A stretch of DNA of 41,307 nucleotides from Gemmatimonadota bacterium (GTDB lineage: Bacteria > Gemmatimonadota > Gemmatimonadetes > Longimicrobiales > Gaopeijiaceae), in contig PWZC01000297.1 of NCBI GenBank assembly GCA_003567615.1, forward strand, positions 1 through 41,307, in the 5' to 3' direction. Shown here piece after piece: positions 18,556-26,704 of the stretch (its first letter is position 1; each line of letters opens with the position of its first letter). Position numbers and translations under genes: made by a program. Under the pieces are notes generated by a model. The model saw only the letters and a list, made by a program, of their open reading frames with translations. It had not been told where the DNA came from and made no database searches.

Positions 18556-21456
18556 ATGCGCCGTCCAACCATGCCGAACGTCCCAAACCTCCTCCTTCAC
18601 CAGGCTTTCATGAACCAAGTGGGCCGGAGCCCCACTCAGACTGCGTTGCAAGACCGGGGCCGCTCATTGTCCTACGGACAACTTGCCCGTAGGGTCGAGC
18701 GGATCCGGAGTCTCCTGGAAGATGAAGGTGTGGGGCCTGGTTCGCGGGTTGGACTTCACGGGGGACGTACCCTTGAAGGTATCGCCGGGATGCTCGGGAT
18801 TCTCCAGTCCGGTGCCGCCGTGGTTCCTCTCTCTCCGTCCGATCCACCGGGGCGCCGGGACGAACTCCTCCGCTTCGCCGAAATCCGGACGGTGGTGGAC
18901 ACCCCGGAAACCCCCTTCCCCGTCCTCCCCGGGTGGACCGGCACGGTGGTGAGGAGCGACGGGAGCGAGGCGGCCGTCCCCGGAACCGACCCCGTCGGAG
19001 GAGAGGAGGATTCGCCAGCCTTCATCCTGCGCTCCTCCGGATCCACGGACAAGCCCAAGCTCATCGTGCGAAGTCATGGCTCCTTCGCCCACCGCCTGCA
19101 CTGGACCTGGAACCGGCACCCCTTCCAATCCGATGAGATGGGGTGCCAGAAGGCCCAGCTCTCCACCACCCACTCCATCTACGAGCTTTTCGAACCCCTT
19201 CTCCAGGGGGTACCGGTCCTTCTGGTGCCGGACGACGACGTGCGCCGTCTCGAGCGGTTCTGGGAGCTGGTGGACGAGGCCGGGGTGACCCGCCTTCTCC
19301 TGGTTCCGTCGGCGCTCCGGGCGAGTCTGGACCTCCCGGGCTTCCGTCCGCCGCCACTCACCTCCGTCGTCCTCATGGGCGAGTACGTGGCCCCGAGGCT
19401 GGCCGAGCGGGCCATTCGGACCTTCCCGCCCCGGACCCACCTCTATTCCATCTACGGGAGCACCGAGGCCAGCTCGACGCTGGCGTGCGATCTGCGGGCG
19501 TCGTTCCGGCCGGAACGGGAACTTCCCCTCGGCGTCCCCTTGTCGGAACAGATCCGTGTCCGGGTCCTGGACGCCGACCGGCGCCCGGTGCCCCCGGGCG
19601 GCACGGGACGGCTGTACCTCTCGGGCCCCCCGCTCTTCCGCGAATACCTGGGCGACCCCCACCGGACCTCGGCGGCCTTCGTGGAGTTGGGCGGGGAGGA
19701 AGGGCTCTTCTACGACACCCGCGACGATGTCCGGGTGGAGCGCGGCGGCGCCCTCGCCTTTGTGGGCCGGACCGACCATACCGTGAAGATCCGAGGGTTC
19801 CGCGTGGATCTCCACGAGGTGGAAGGCGCCCTTCTTCGGCACCCCGGGGTGACCCAGGCCGTGGCGGTAGCCCGGGGAAAGGACGCCGCGAGCCCCAGGT
19901 TGGACGCCTGGCTCACTCCGGCCTCCATCGATCCGACCCGGGTGTTTGCCCGACTCCGGCAACAACTGCCCGAGTACATGGTGCCCGCGTCCATTCAACC
20001 GGTGGATACCTTTCCCCTGACGGCCAGCGGCAAGGTGGACCGTCGCCGCCTCGCCGACCTGGCCCGCTCCGGACCGGCGCCCGTGGGAGCCGATCCCATC
20101 CCCGGAGAATCCGTGGACAGGACGACCGAGGCCGTGACATCTGCCTGGGAGACCGTGCTGGGCCACCGGGACTTCGGCCTGGATGCCAGCTTCTTCGAGG
20201 TGGGGGGCACCTCCCTCACCGCCTTCCGGGTGGTGCAGGCCATCCGGAGCTCGCTGGGCCTGGGTCGGACCGAGATCGACGAGGTCCTCCTCTACCGGTT
20301 TCCAACGATCCGAGGCCTGGCCGGCGCCCTGATGCCTGGACGCCACAGAAACGGGAACGAGCCTCCTACGGGGCAGTCGCCCCTCCTGGTCACTCTCAGG
20401 GGCGCGGGAGAACGAGAAGGGGGTGGCGCGCGGGAAGGGGAACGCGGGTGGGAAAAGGGCCACGCGCCTCTCTTCCTCCTTCCCTCCAGCGGGGGGACCG
20501 TGGGGGTCTACCAGCACCTTGTGCGCAAGCTCCAGACTCCCCGGGAGATCGTGGGGCTCCGGGATCCCTACCTGTGGGGTGACCGGGACCCTGAGCTTCC
20601 CTTCGCGGCCTGGGCGGCCCGCTATGTGGAGGCGATCCGGAGCCGTCAACCTTCCGGTCCGTACTTCCTGGCGGCCTACTCGTCGGGCGGGGCCTTCGGA
20701 TTCGAGGTGGCGCGTCAGTTGCGCATGGCCGGGCAGGCCATCGGCCTTCTCGTCCTCGTGGACCCGCTGGGGCTGGACCGTCCCCACCGGAAGACGTTCG
20801 GGTTCTGGGCTTCCCGGGCCGCCTACGGGAATCCGATCCGCCGTGCGGTGGTTCGTGGGGTGGGGCATGCCCGGGCGCTCCTCCACCGCATGACGCGCAC
20901 GGGTCGAGCCGTGGCCTTTCCCAACGAACACGCCCTCACGGCGGACGAGGTGAGCCGTCTGACGGGAGAGGCCATGGAGTCGCCGGGCCAGATCCTGGCC
21001 CTATCGGCCCTGCTGGAGATGAACACCGGGAGACCCGTCGCCCTCTTCCCCCAGGACCTGCAGTCCGGCAACGAGACTCCCTTTCGGCTCCTTCTGGAGC
21101 GGACGGCCGAGGCTGGACTCGAGGTCGACCCCGAGCGGCTGGAGCGGATGGCCCGCCAGTATCCCCTGCAGGTGCGGGCCCAGCAGCACTACCGGCTCCA
21201 GTATCTCGATGCGCCGGTCCTCCTGGTGGAGCCCCGCACGCGCTACCAGGGGCTCATCCGACTGAACCTCCGCCCGCACCTGCCCGCACTCGAATCCCTG
21301 GTGATCCCCCTCGGCGAACCTTCGGAACGCGTAGCGGCGCTGTCCGAGCGGTTTGGGGCATGGGCGCCACACTTCCGGTGCATCCGTGACGAGGCCTTCG
21401 TGGCGGGGCTGGCCCGGGCCATGGACGCCAGGCTGGACACCCCGGCCCACCGCTAG
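18556..21456 (+). CDS. Free-standing NRPS-like synthetase: adenylation, carrier and thioesterase domains (A-T-TE)
   Basis: A protein of 966 aa with no condensation domain. The A domain shows core motifs A3 (RSSGSTDKPK), A5 (SIYGSTEAS), A7 (YDTRDD), A8 (GRTDHTVKIRGFRVDLHEVE) and A10 (PLTASGKVDR). The carrier domain has FFEVGGTSLTAF, with Ser553 as the phosphopantetheine site. The thioesterase has LAAYSSGGAFGFE, nucleophile Ser709. In A4, canonical FDASVWE is replaced by TTHSIYE (residues 204-210). Thr205 thus replaces the Asp that binds an alpha-amino group, so the acid loaded is probably not an alpha-amino acid. A-T-TE proteins are known to make furanones and quinones from aryl-pyruvates, but release of a simple acyl product is equally possible. 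The start could be ATG 18556 or 18571. A phosphopantetheinyl transferase lies 2.5 kb away. Confidence 0.92.
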   Translation: MRRPTMPNVPNLLLHQAFMNQVGRSPTQTALQDRGRSLSYGQLARRVERIRSLLEDEGVGPGSRVGLHGGRTLEGIAGMLGILQSGAAVVPLSPSDPPGRRDELLRFAEIRTVVDTPETPFPVLPGWTGTVVRSDGSEAAVPGTDPVGGEEDSPAFILRSSGSTDKPKLIVRSHGSFAHRLHWTWNRHPFQSDEMGCQKAQLSTTHSIYELFEPLLQGVPVLLVPDDDVRRLERFWELVDEAGVTRLLLVPSALRASLDLPGFRPPPLTSVVLMGEYVAPRLAERAIRTFPPRTHLYSIYGSTEASSTLACDLRASFRPERELPLGVPLSEQIRVRVLDADRRPVPPGGTGRLYLSGPPLFREYLGDPHRTSAAFVELGGEEGLFYDTRDDVRVERGGALAFVGRTDHTVKIRGFRVDLHEVEGALLRHPGVTQAVAVARGKDAASPRLDAWLTPASIDPTRVFARLRQQLPEYMVPASIQPVDTFPLTASGKVDRRRLADLARSGPAPVGADPIPGESVDRTTEAVTSAWETVLGHRDFGLDASFFEVGGTSLTAFRVVQAIRSSLGLGRTEIDEVLLYRFPTIRGLAGALMPGRHRNGNEPPTGQSPLLVTLRGAGEREGGGAREGERGWEKGHAPLFLLPSSGGTVGVYQHLVRKLQTPREIVGLRDPYLWGDRDPELPFAAWAARYVEAIRSRQPSGPYFLAAYSSGGAFGFEVARQLRMAGQAIGLLVLVDPLGLDRPHRKTFGFWASRAAYGNPIRRAVVRGVGHARALLHRMTRTGRAVAFPNEHALTADEVSRLTGEAMESPGQILALSALLEMNTGRPVALFPQDLQSGNETPFRLLLERTAEAGLEVDPERLERMARQYPLQVRAQQHYRLQYLDAPVLLVEPRTRYQGLIRLNLRPHLPALESLVIPLGEPSERVAALSERFGAWAPHFRCIRDEAFVAGLARAMDARLDTPAHR

Positions 21457-21460
21457 CGGC

Positions 21461-22723
21461 TCACCTCGCCACCAGCCCCACCAGTTCGCCTCGCTCCGAG
21501 GCTCGGGTCAGCTCGTGGGTCGGGAAGGTCAGGAGGGAACGCACCAGTCGATGCGCTCCCGGCCACTCCCTCCCACTGTCGTCCACTAGGCCCAGGGGAC
21601 GTCCCACCTCGGGGAGGATCCGGGGGTAACCGGACTCGGCACCGAGCCGCAGTCCTCGGTCCGGGTTCCCGAGACTCCCCAGACCTTCGTCCAGAAGCAG
21701 GGGAAAGCGAAGGTATCCAGGGTCCGCCCCCCCCAGCGGAAGTGGGATGCCGGCGGCGGACCCGTGGAGGGCATCAGCGTAGGCTTCCCCTGCCTGCCGC
21801 CGGGCCACCGCCGCCTGCTCGGATGCCTCCAGGGTGTTCAGTAGCAGGTCGGCCATGGCGGCCGGGAAGGCCGAGGGAGGCATCGGCGTCTTCAGGTGCG
21901 TCTGTCCCAGACCGAGCCAGGGAATGGAGCGGGGCACCCGGTAGAGCCCCGGCCGGGCCATGGCCCACAGCGCCAGCGCCTTCCCGGCCAACGCCACCCG
22001 ACTCCACGCCGCGGCCACGCCGCCGGGCGAGGGCGCAGGGGGCGTCCAGCTTCGGTCCAGCACCATGCCATCGGGCGACCGGACCAGGAGCGCTCCGCCG
22101 CCGCTCCCAGCCGTCCACCCCTTCCCCCGTCCGAAACTGAGCACTGAGAGGGAGGCCAGACCCTCGGGCCCGCCGCTACCCAACGGCGAGCCGTGCCAAC
22201 TTCCTCCGAACCCCTGTGCCGCGTCTTCGATGATCACGGTCTCACTGCCTCGGGTGAGCCCCCCGATAGCCCCCCAGTCCGGTGCGAATCCGAAGAGCGA
22301 GGCCACGACCACGCCGGCCACGCCGCGCTGCACCACCTCTTCCAGCGACGCCAGGTCCGGGCCCAGCGTCACCGGGTCCACGTCGTAGTAGACCACAGGG
22401 CACCCGGCGGCCAGGGCTGCCGTCAGGAGGTCGTAGCAGGAGTAGGCGGGGAGGGCCACGGGACGGGGTGCTCCTCCATTTCGCCGGCCCGAGCCCAGGG
22501 CGGTGGTCATGGCCAGAGCTGCCGACAGCGCCTGGGTACCGGACCCCAGGAGGTGAACCCCATGGGCCTGGTATCGCCTTCTCAGGAGCTTTTCGAGTCT
22601 TCGCAGTGGGACGCCGGCGCCACCTTCGGCCGCGACCTCGCCCCGTCCCAGGCCCCAGCGGAGAATGGCAGCCAGCGGGAGAGGGGAATGGGCCGGGAGC
22701 TGGTGCCGGAGAGGATTCAGCAT
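21461..22723 (-). CDS. DegT/DnrJ/EryC1-like PLP aminotransferase
   Basis: A protein of 420 aa. The fold-type I pattern is clear: GSGTQALSAAL near residue 60, LPAYSCYDLLTAALAAG, VVVASLFG, IIEDAAQGFGG with the ring-nitrogen Asp167, and SFGRGKGWTAGSGG with the probable PLP Lys201. The family transfers an amino group to a nucleotide-linked keto-sugar, or less often dehydrates sugars. Around Lys201 the sequence departs from the usual SFHxxK, so the substrate class is uncertain. It begins 8 bases after the FemAB-like gene ends, in the same direction. It ends 4 bases from the end of the convergent A-T-TE gene. Confidence 0.85.
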   Translation of the reverse strand: MLNPLRHQLPAHSPLPLAAILRWGLGRGEVAAEGGAGVPLRRLEKLLRRRYQAHGVHLLGSGTQALSAALAMTTALGSGRRNGGAPRPVALPAYSCYDLLTAALAAGCPVVYYDVDPVTLGPDLASLEEVVQRGVAGVVVASLFGFAPDWGAIGGLTRGSETVIIEDAAQGFGGSWHGSPLGSGGPEGLASLSVLSFGRGKGWTAGSGGGALLVRSPDGMVLDRSWTPPAPSPGGVAAAWSRVALAGKALALWAMARPGLYRVPRSIPWLGLGQTHLKTPMPPSAFPAAMADLLLNTLEASEQAAVARRQAGEAYADALHGSAAGIPLPLGGADPGYLRFPLLLDEGLGSLGNPDRGLRLGAESGYPRILPEVGRPLGLVDDSGREWPGAHRLVRSLLTFPTHELTRASERGELVGLVAR

Positions 22724-22731
22724 GAGTCCGC

Positions 22732-23808
22732 TCAGGGGATGTTCCGGGCCAGGACGGGGCCGAGCACCCGGGTCACCGGGAGCGGAAGACGCTGCCAGAT
22801 CCGTACGGCCAGGGCGAAGCGTCCCTGGGACGGATTGGGCGTGGCCAGCCGTCCCGACGGTGACCAGGCCGCCCAGGGGAGCGGCTCGTCCTCACCTCCC
22901 CACTGACTCTTGAACCGGTGGCTGCCTGTCCCGGCAGTACACCGCCCGAAGTTGAAGGCCTCGGCACCGGCCTCGACGGCGTGTTCCATGAGGGCCCAGT
23001 AAAGGAGCATGTTGGGGGCCACCCGACTGTGCTCCCGGAGCGAGGACGCCCAGGTGATTTCGAACTCTCCCGCACAGAAGAAGCCGCATCCGGCAGCCAC
23101 CGGCTCATCGTCCCGATACACCACGCAGAAGCGCACGCGGTCTCCGAAAACCTGCGGCAGCGAGCGAAAGAGAGCCAGGGGAAGCACCGGCGTACCCAGA
23201 TCCCGCATGTTCCGCGTGAACACGCTGTAGAAGTCGTCCACAAGGTCGGACCCCAGGCGCGAGGTGAGACCCTCCTTCATGGGCCGGCGCACCTGACTCC
23301 GGACCTTGGACTTGAGGCCGTCCTTCCAGAGCACCTCCGGATCGTCGGGCAGGGGTAGCACCACGGTGATCTTGCGCTCCGTGACCGTATACTCCGACGA
23401 AAGGGCATCAAGGCGACGGCCTTCTCCCGCCGCCTCCCGTTCCCTCAGCTCCAGAACATCGGCGCGCCCCTCTCGGGCCTCTCCCAGTGCGCACTGGGCA
23501 AGCAACGTGCGGGCCTTTTCCGTTCCCAGCGGTCCCCCGTAATTGAGAAAGGGCATGGAGACCAGATGCGCTCCGAAAAGACGACTGCGGACCCATACCA
23601 GCGGCAGCACCCCGGCCAGGGACGACGAGCCCGACCCATCGGCGGCTGTCTGGACGTGGAGAAGCCGGGTTTCGTGACCGAAGACCTCTCGCATGACATC
23701 GGCCCAGCCGGAGAGGTGGCAGTAGGTACCGCCCGGGGTCGATTCGACGAAATCATCCCAGACCGCCGCCGGGAGGGGATCGCTGGAAAGTCGGAGAGCG
23801 GAATCCAA
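22732..23808 (-). CDS. FemAB-like GNAT-fold protein (exosortase A locus type)
   Basis: About 358 aa. The sequence has WDDFVESTPGGTYCHLSGW, LVSMPFLNYGGPLG, KVRSQVRRPMKEG and the C-terminal LLYWALMEHAVEAGAE with FNFGRCTAGTGSHRFKSQWG. This is the pattern of FemAB-related proteins that accompany exosortase A/PEP-CTERM polysaccharide loci, thought to transfer an aminoacyl or acyl group. No ATG fits the N-terminus. The best start is TTG at 23808, preceded by CGAGGA at close spacing; TTG at 23862 is an alternative. It is first of a pair with the DegT-like gene. It is divergent from the phosphopantetheinyl transferase. Confidence 0.82.
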   Translation of the reverse strand: MDSALRLSSDPLPAAVWDDFVESTPGGTYCHLSGWADVMREVFGHETRLLHVQTAADGSGSSSLAGVLPLVWVRSRLFGAHLVSMPFLNYGGPLGTEKARTLLAQCALGEAREGRADVLELREREAAGEGRRLDALSSEYTVTERKITVVLPLPDDPEVLWKDGLKSKVRSQVRRPMKEGLTSRLGSDLVDDFYSVFTRNMRDLGTPVLPLALFRSLPQVFGDRVRFCVVYRDDEPVAAGCGFFCAGEFEITWASSLREHSRVAPNMLLYWALMEHAVEAGAEAFNFGRCTAGTGSHRFKSQWGGEDEPLPWAAWSPSGRLATPNPSQGRFALAVRIWQRLPLPVTRVLGPVLARNIP

Positions 23809-23913
23809 GAGTCCTCGAAATCTTGAGAGTGGGAAGGCCGAGAGTGAAGGAACGAGAATCAAAGGCGGGGTGCAATCTCCATGCCCTCCACATCCCAGCC
23901 AACGGAGTGCCCC

Positions 23914-24636
23914 ATGGACCGAACCTGGATCCGATTTTCGCGGGAAGGTGACGTCTTTTCCACCGACACCGGCACCTCCCCCCGCGTCTACGTCGTCGAC
24001 CTGGATCAATGCGATCTGGACGAGGACGGCCTCGCCCGGCTCCTACCCACCGAGGAGGTCCACGAGGCCGCGCGGCTTCGAACCGCCCAGCTCCGACGAC
24101 GGCGTCTCGCTGCCCGAGCCGTCCTCCGGACGATCCTGGGGCGGTGGCTGGCCCGGGAACCCCGCGAACTCCAGATCGAGCGAACCGAACTCGGAAAACC
24201 CTACATGGTGGGAGGTCCAAGCTTCAATCTGTCCCACTCCGGACCGCTGGTCCTTGTGGCCGTGAGACCCTCGGGGCGACTCGGGGTCGACATCGAAGTC
24301 CGCCGCCACGCCGCCGAGCTGGAGGCCATCGCGCACCACTTCTTCCACGGCAAGGAGTGGGAAGAACTGAAGAAGGATCCCCGGGGACTCACCGAGGCCT
24401 TTCATCGAACCTGGGTCCGGAAGGAGGCGCTTCTCAAGGCGCTGGGGACCGGCCTCCACACGCCGCTCCATCGATTCATCGTCGACACCGGGGTGCTTGC
24501 CGAGGGCAGGAACGCCCTGAGAGGGATGGACATCCCGGGAGAACGGCCGGAGCGGTGGACCATTGCCCCGCTGCAGGTAGCTGCCGTGGCGGACGCCGCC
24601 GTCGCCTGGGATGAGCCTCGGTCGATCCGGACGTAG
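23914..24636 (+). CDS. 4'-phosphopantetheinyl transferase, Sfp type
   Basis: A protein of 240 aa. GKPYMVGGPSFNLSHS (residues 95-109), GRLGVDIE (Asp126, Glu128 for magnesium) and WVRKEALLKALG (Trp167, Lys170, Glu171, Lys175) are the family signatures in the right order and spacing. It moves phosphopantetheine from coenzyme A to the Ser of a carrier domain. The only carrier domain seen in the window is in the A-T-TE synthetase (Ser553), its likely client. ATG 23914 has GGAG six bases upstream and is preferred to ATG 23881. Confidence 0.94.
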   Translation: MDRTWIRFSREGDVFSTDTGTSPRVYVVDLDQCDLDEDGLARLLPTEEVHEAARLRTAQLRRRRLAARAVLRTILGRWLAREPRELQIERTELGKPYMVGGPSFNLSHSGPLVLVAVRPSGRLGVDIEVRRHAAELEAIAHHFFHGKEWEELKKDPRGLTEAFHRTWVRKEALLKALGTGLHTPLHRFIVDTGVLAEGRNALRGMDIPGERPERWTIAPLQVAAVADAAVAWDEPRSIRT

Positions 24637-24754
24637 TCGGGGCGACGCGACGGAAACCCCTCTCCGAAGGCATGCCATTTGCTGAAGTGATCCCGTAACG
24701 GACGTGGGGCCTCCGTCGCAACGAGCATGATCCTGGCATGGAGAAGAAGAGCCG

Positions 24755-25633
24755 ATGGGCATACCGATCAGACGACCAGAGTCGGCGGCGACCGACCGAA
24801 ACCGGCCGGACCGGGCAGAGCCTTCGGTACTTTCCACCACCTCTGCTCCCGTTGTCCCCCCCGCCGCCATCCAACTGGATCGTTTCGACCGCTCCCTCCG
24901 CGAGTCCCAGAAGCTCGCCCTCATCCTCCGCCTTCTCGGACCCCTGGAAAACGCCAAGTGCCTCATGCTGAACTGTGGTGCGTCTTCGGGAGCGCTGAGC
25001 TTCCATCTCCGAGCCAGGGGGGGCGAGTGGGCCTGGGCGGAGATCTCGCCTCGCTGGACCGATGACCTCCGGGAGTTGCTGGGGGACCCGGTTGCCGTTG
25101 TGAATCCGCAACGCCTCCCCTTCGCCACGGGGCAGTTCCATCGGGTCGTGGTCCTGGATCCGGGCCTGGCCAGCTCCCCGTCCGTCCGCTTCAGCCGCGA
25201 ATTGGGGCGAATCGTCAAGCCCCACGGTCGTCTCGTGGCCCTGTCCGCCAACAGCCGCCCCACCCTCTCCATTCGACTCCTGCGGCGAGCGCTTGATCAG
25301 GAGAACGGCGCCCACCGGAACGGATCCCGAGCCCCTGAAGGAGGCGGAGATTCATGTAAGGAACTGGAGCGCCTCGCCTTGAATGCGGGGCTCATCCCGG
25401 ACACCAGAGGGGCCTGCTCGCGCTTCTTCAGCGAGTGCATGGAAGAGCTCCGGCAGCGGCGGGGATCCGGAGCAATGGGCACCCTGGGCCGGGCCATAGC
25501 CGCCCTCGATTACCTGGTTCCCACCGCCCGCGGAGCCACCGTCGCCGTTGCGGCTCGCAAGCCGGAGCCTCCGCGTGTCGTGGAGCCGGAGGCGTCCGAA
25601 ACCCCGTCGTCGGAGCTACCCTCGGGCGAATGA
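24755..25633 (+). CDS. Class I SAM-dependent methyltransferase-like protein
   Basis: A protein of 292 aa. A Rossmann-type motif I is recognisable but altered (CLMLNCGASSGALSFHL), followed by QRLPFATGQFHRVVVLD (motif II/III area) and RELGRIVKPHGRLVAL (motif IV). This is the methyltransferase 11-like layout. The Asn-Cys-Gly in motif I departs from the usual D-x-G-C-G, so activity is not certain. It lies about 120 bases after the phosphopantetheinyl transferase in the same direction. It ends 34 bases before the convergent deacetylase. The first 40 residues are probably unstructured. Confidence 0.72.
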   Translation: MGIPIRRPESAATDRNRPDRAEPSVLSTTSAPVVPPAAIQLDRFDRSLRESQKLALILRLLGPLENAKCLMLNCGASSGALSFHLRARGGEWAWAEISPRWTDDLRELLGDPVAVVNPQRLPFATGQFHRVVVLDPGLASSPSVRFSRELGRIVKPHGRLVALSANSRPTLSIRLLRRALDQENGAHRNGSRAPEGGGDSCKELERLALNAGLIPDTRGACSRFFSECMEELRQRRGSGAMGTLGRAIAALDYLVPTARGATVAVAARKPEPPRVVEPEASETPSSELPSGE

Positions 25634-25667
25634 GGCCCGGGGCCTCGTGGGCCTTCCGCACCAGGCC

Positions 25668-26585
25668 TCAGTCCGGGCTTCGGGTGGATGCCGGATCCAG
25701 TCCCCCTGCCGCCGGGCGAGCCCGTTCCCACGCGTCGATCCCGTCCCGGATCGGTCGGAAGGCGAACTCCGACAGGAGGCTACGAAGGTGGCCTTCCATC
25801 CGGTCGAGCCCCCGATAGTGGCGAAGGCGGGTGAGGTACCCGAGCCCTTTCACCCGGGGCTGTCCCGGATCCAATTCCCATGGGTGGAGGTACAGCGTCG
25901 CCGGCTGCCCCACCGCCTCGAGATCGGCCACCGCCTGACGCGTCAGCAAGAGCGGAAGCTGGCGCAGGCCTCCACCGCCTCCTGCCGGGAGGTTCATGCC
26001 CAGGAAACGGAGCGTGGCCGGAGGCACCTCCACCAGGGGACCCGCCGGCCGGATCAGGGCATCCAGGTGGCGAGGACCCGCTGGATAGCCGTAGCCGGGC
26101 CGGCGCACCGGGTAGAGGGAGGAGTCGTAGCGGTACCCTTCCTCCACCAGGATGTCCAGCGCCCACTCACGCCCCGGGACGATGGAAAAGCTGGGAGCCC
26201 GGAAGCCCAGCACCGCTTCGCCGGCAAGATCTTCCAGGAGGGCCCTGCTCTCCCGCACCTGGAGCCGGAACGCGGAAGGGTCCAGGTGGGTCACGCGGCG
26301 ATGGTCCCATCCGTGGGAAGCCACCTCGTGCCCCTCTCGTGCCAGGCGCCGTACCAGGGACGGATGGTCCCGGGCCACGATCCCCAGGACGAAGAAGGTC
26401 ACCTTGACCCCGAAGTCATCGAAAAGCCCGAAGAGGACGTCCATCTCCGCCTCCAGGCGGCTCTCCATGGAGGGCCAGCGGGACCGGGGAACGTACGGTT
26501 CCATGGCCGAAACATGGAAGTATTCTTCCACATCCACCGTAAGATGGTGATGCACCCGAGTCGGCGAAGAGGACCTGGAATTCAC
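25668..26585 (-). CDS. Polysaccharide deacetylase, DUF3473 / exosortase A locus type
   Basis: A protein of 305 aa. LTVDVEEYFHV at the very N-terminus (Asp18, Glu20) is the hallmark of the deacetylases in PEP-CTERM/exosortase A loci. Then come VASHGWDHRRV with the HxxxH pair (His91, His95), and GFRAPSFSI. The C-terminal part with LYLHPWELDP fits DUF3473. It should N-deacetylate the locus polysaccharide. The start is GTG at 26585, with AGGAG six bases upstream. It is divergent from the VanZ-domain gene. Confidence 0.92.
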   Translation of the reverse strand: MNSRSSSPTRVHHHLTVDVEEYFHVSAMEPYVPRSRWPSMESRLEAEMDVLFGLFDDFGVKVTFFVLGIVARDHPSLVRRLAREGHEVASHGWDHRRVTHLDPSAFRLQVRESRALLEDLAGEAVLGFRAPSFSIVPGREWALDILVEEGYRYDSSLYPVRRPGYGYPAGPRHLDALIRPAGPLVEVPPATLRFLGMNLPAGGGGGLRQLPLLLTRQAVADLEAVGQPATLYLHPWELDPGQPRVKGLGYLTRLRHYRGLDRMEGHLRSLLSEFAFRPIRDGIDAWERARPAAGGLDPASTRSPD

Positions 26586-26704
26586 GCACGGCTCCTGGAG
26601 CAGGGGGGTCCGGTGGGGAGTCTGTGGGTCAGGTGGGTGCGGCGGGGTCCGACCCGGAGGAGTCAGGTAGCAAGGCCCATGCCCCGTGCCAAAGGAGCCT
26701 CCTG

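Noticed and set aside
18664-20931. Long open frame (755 codons) on the minus strand
   Set aside because: It lies opposite the A-T-TE synthetase, whose motifs are certain. It is a by-product of high-GC codon use and has no domain of its own.
25632-25646. Palindrome GAGGCCCGGGGCCTC between convergent methyltransferase and deacetylase
   Set aside because: With room for a loop only about five base pairs remain, and there is no T run; too weak to call a terminator.
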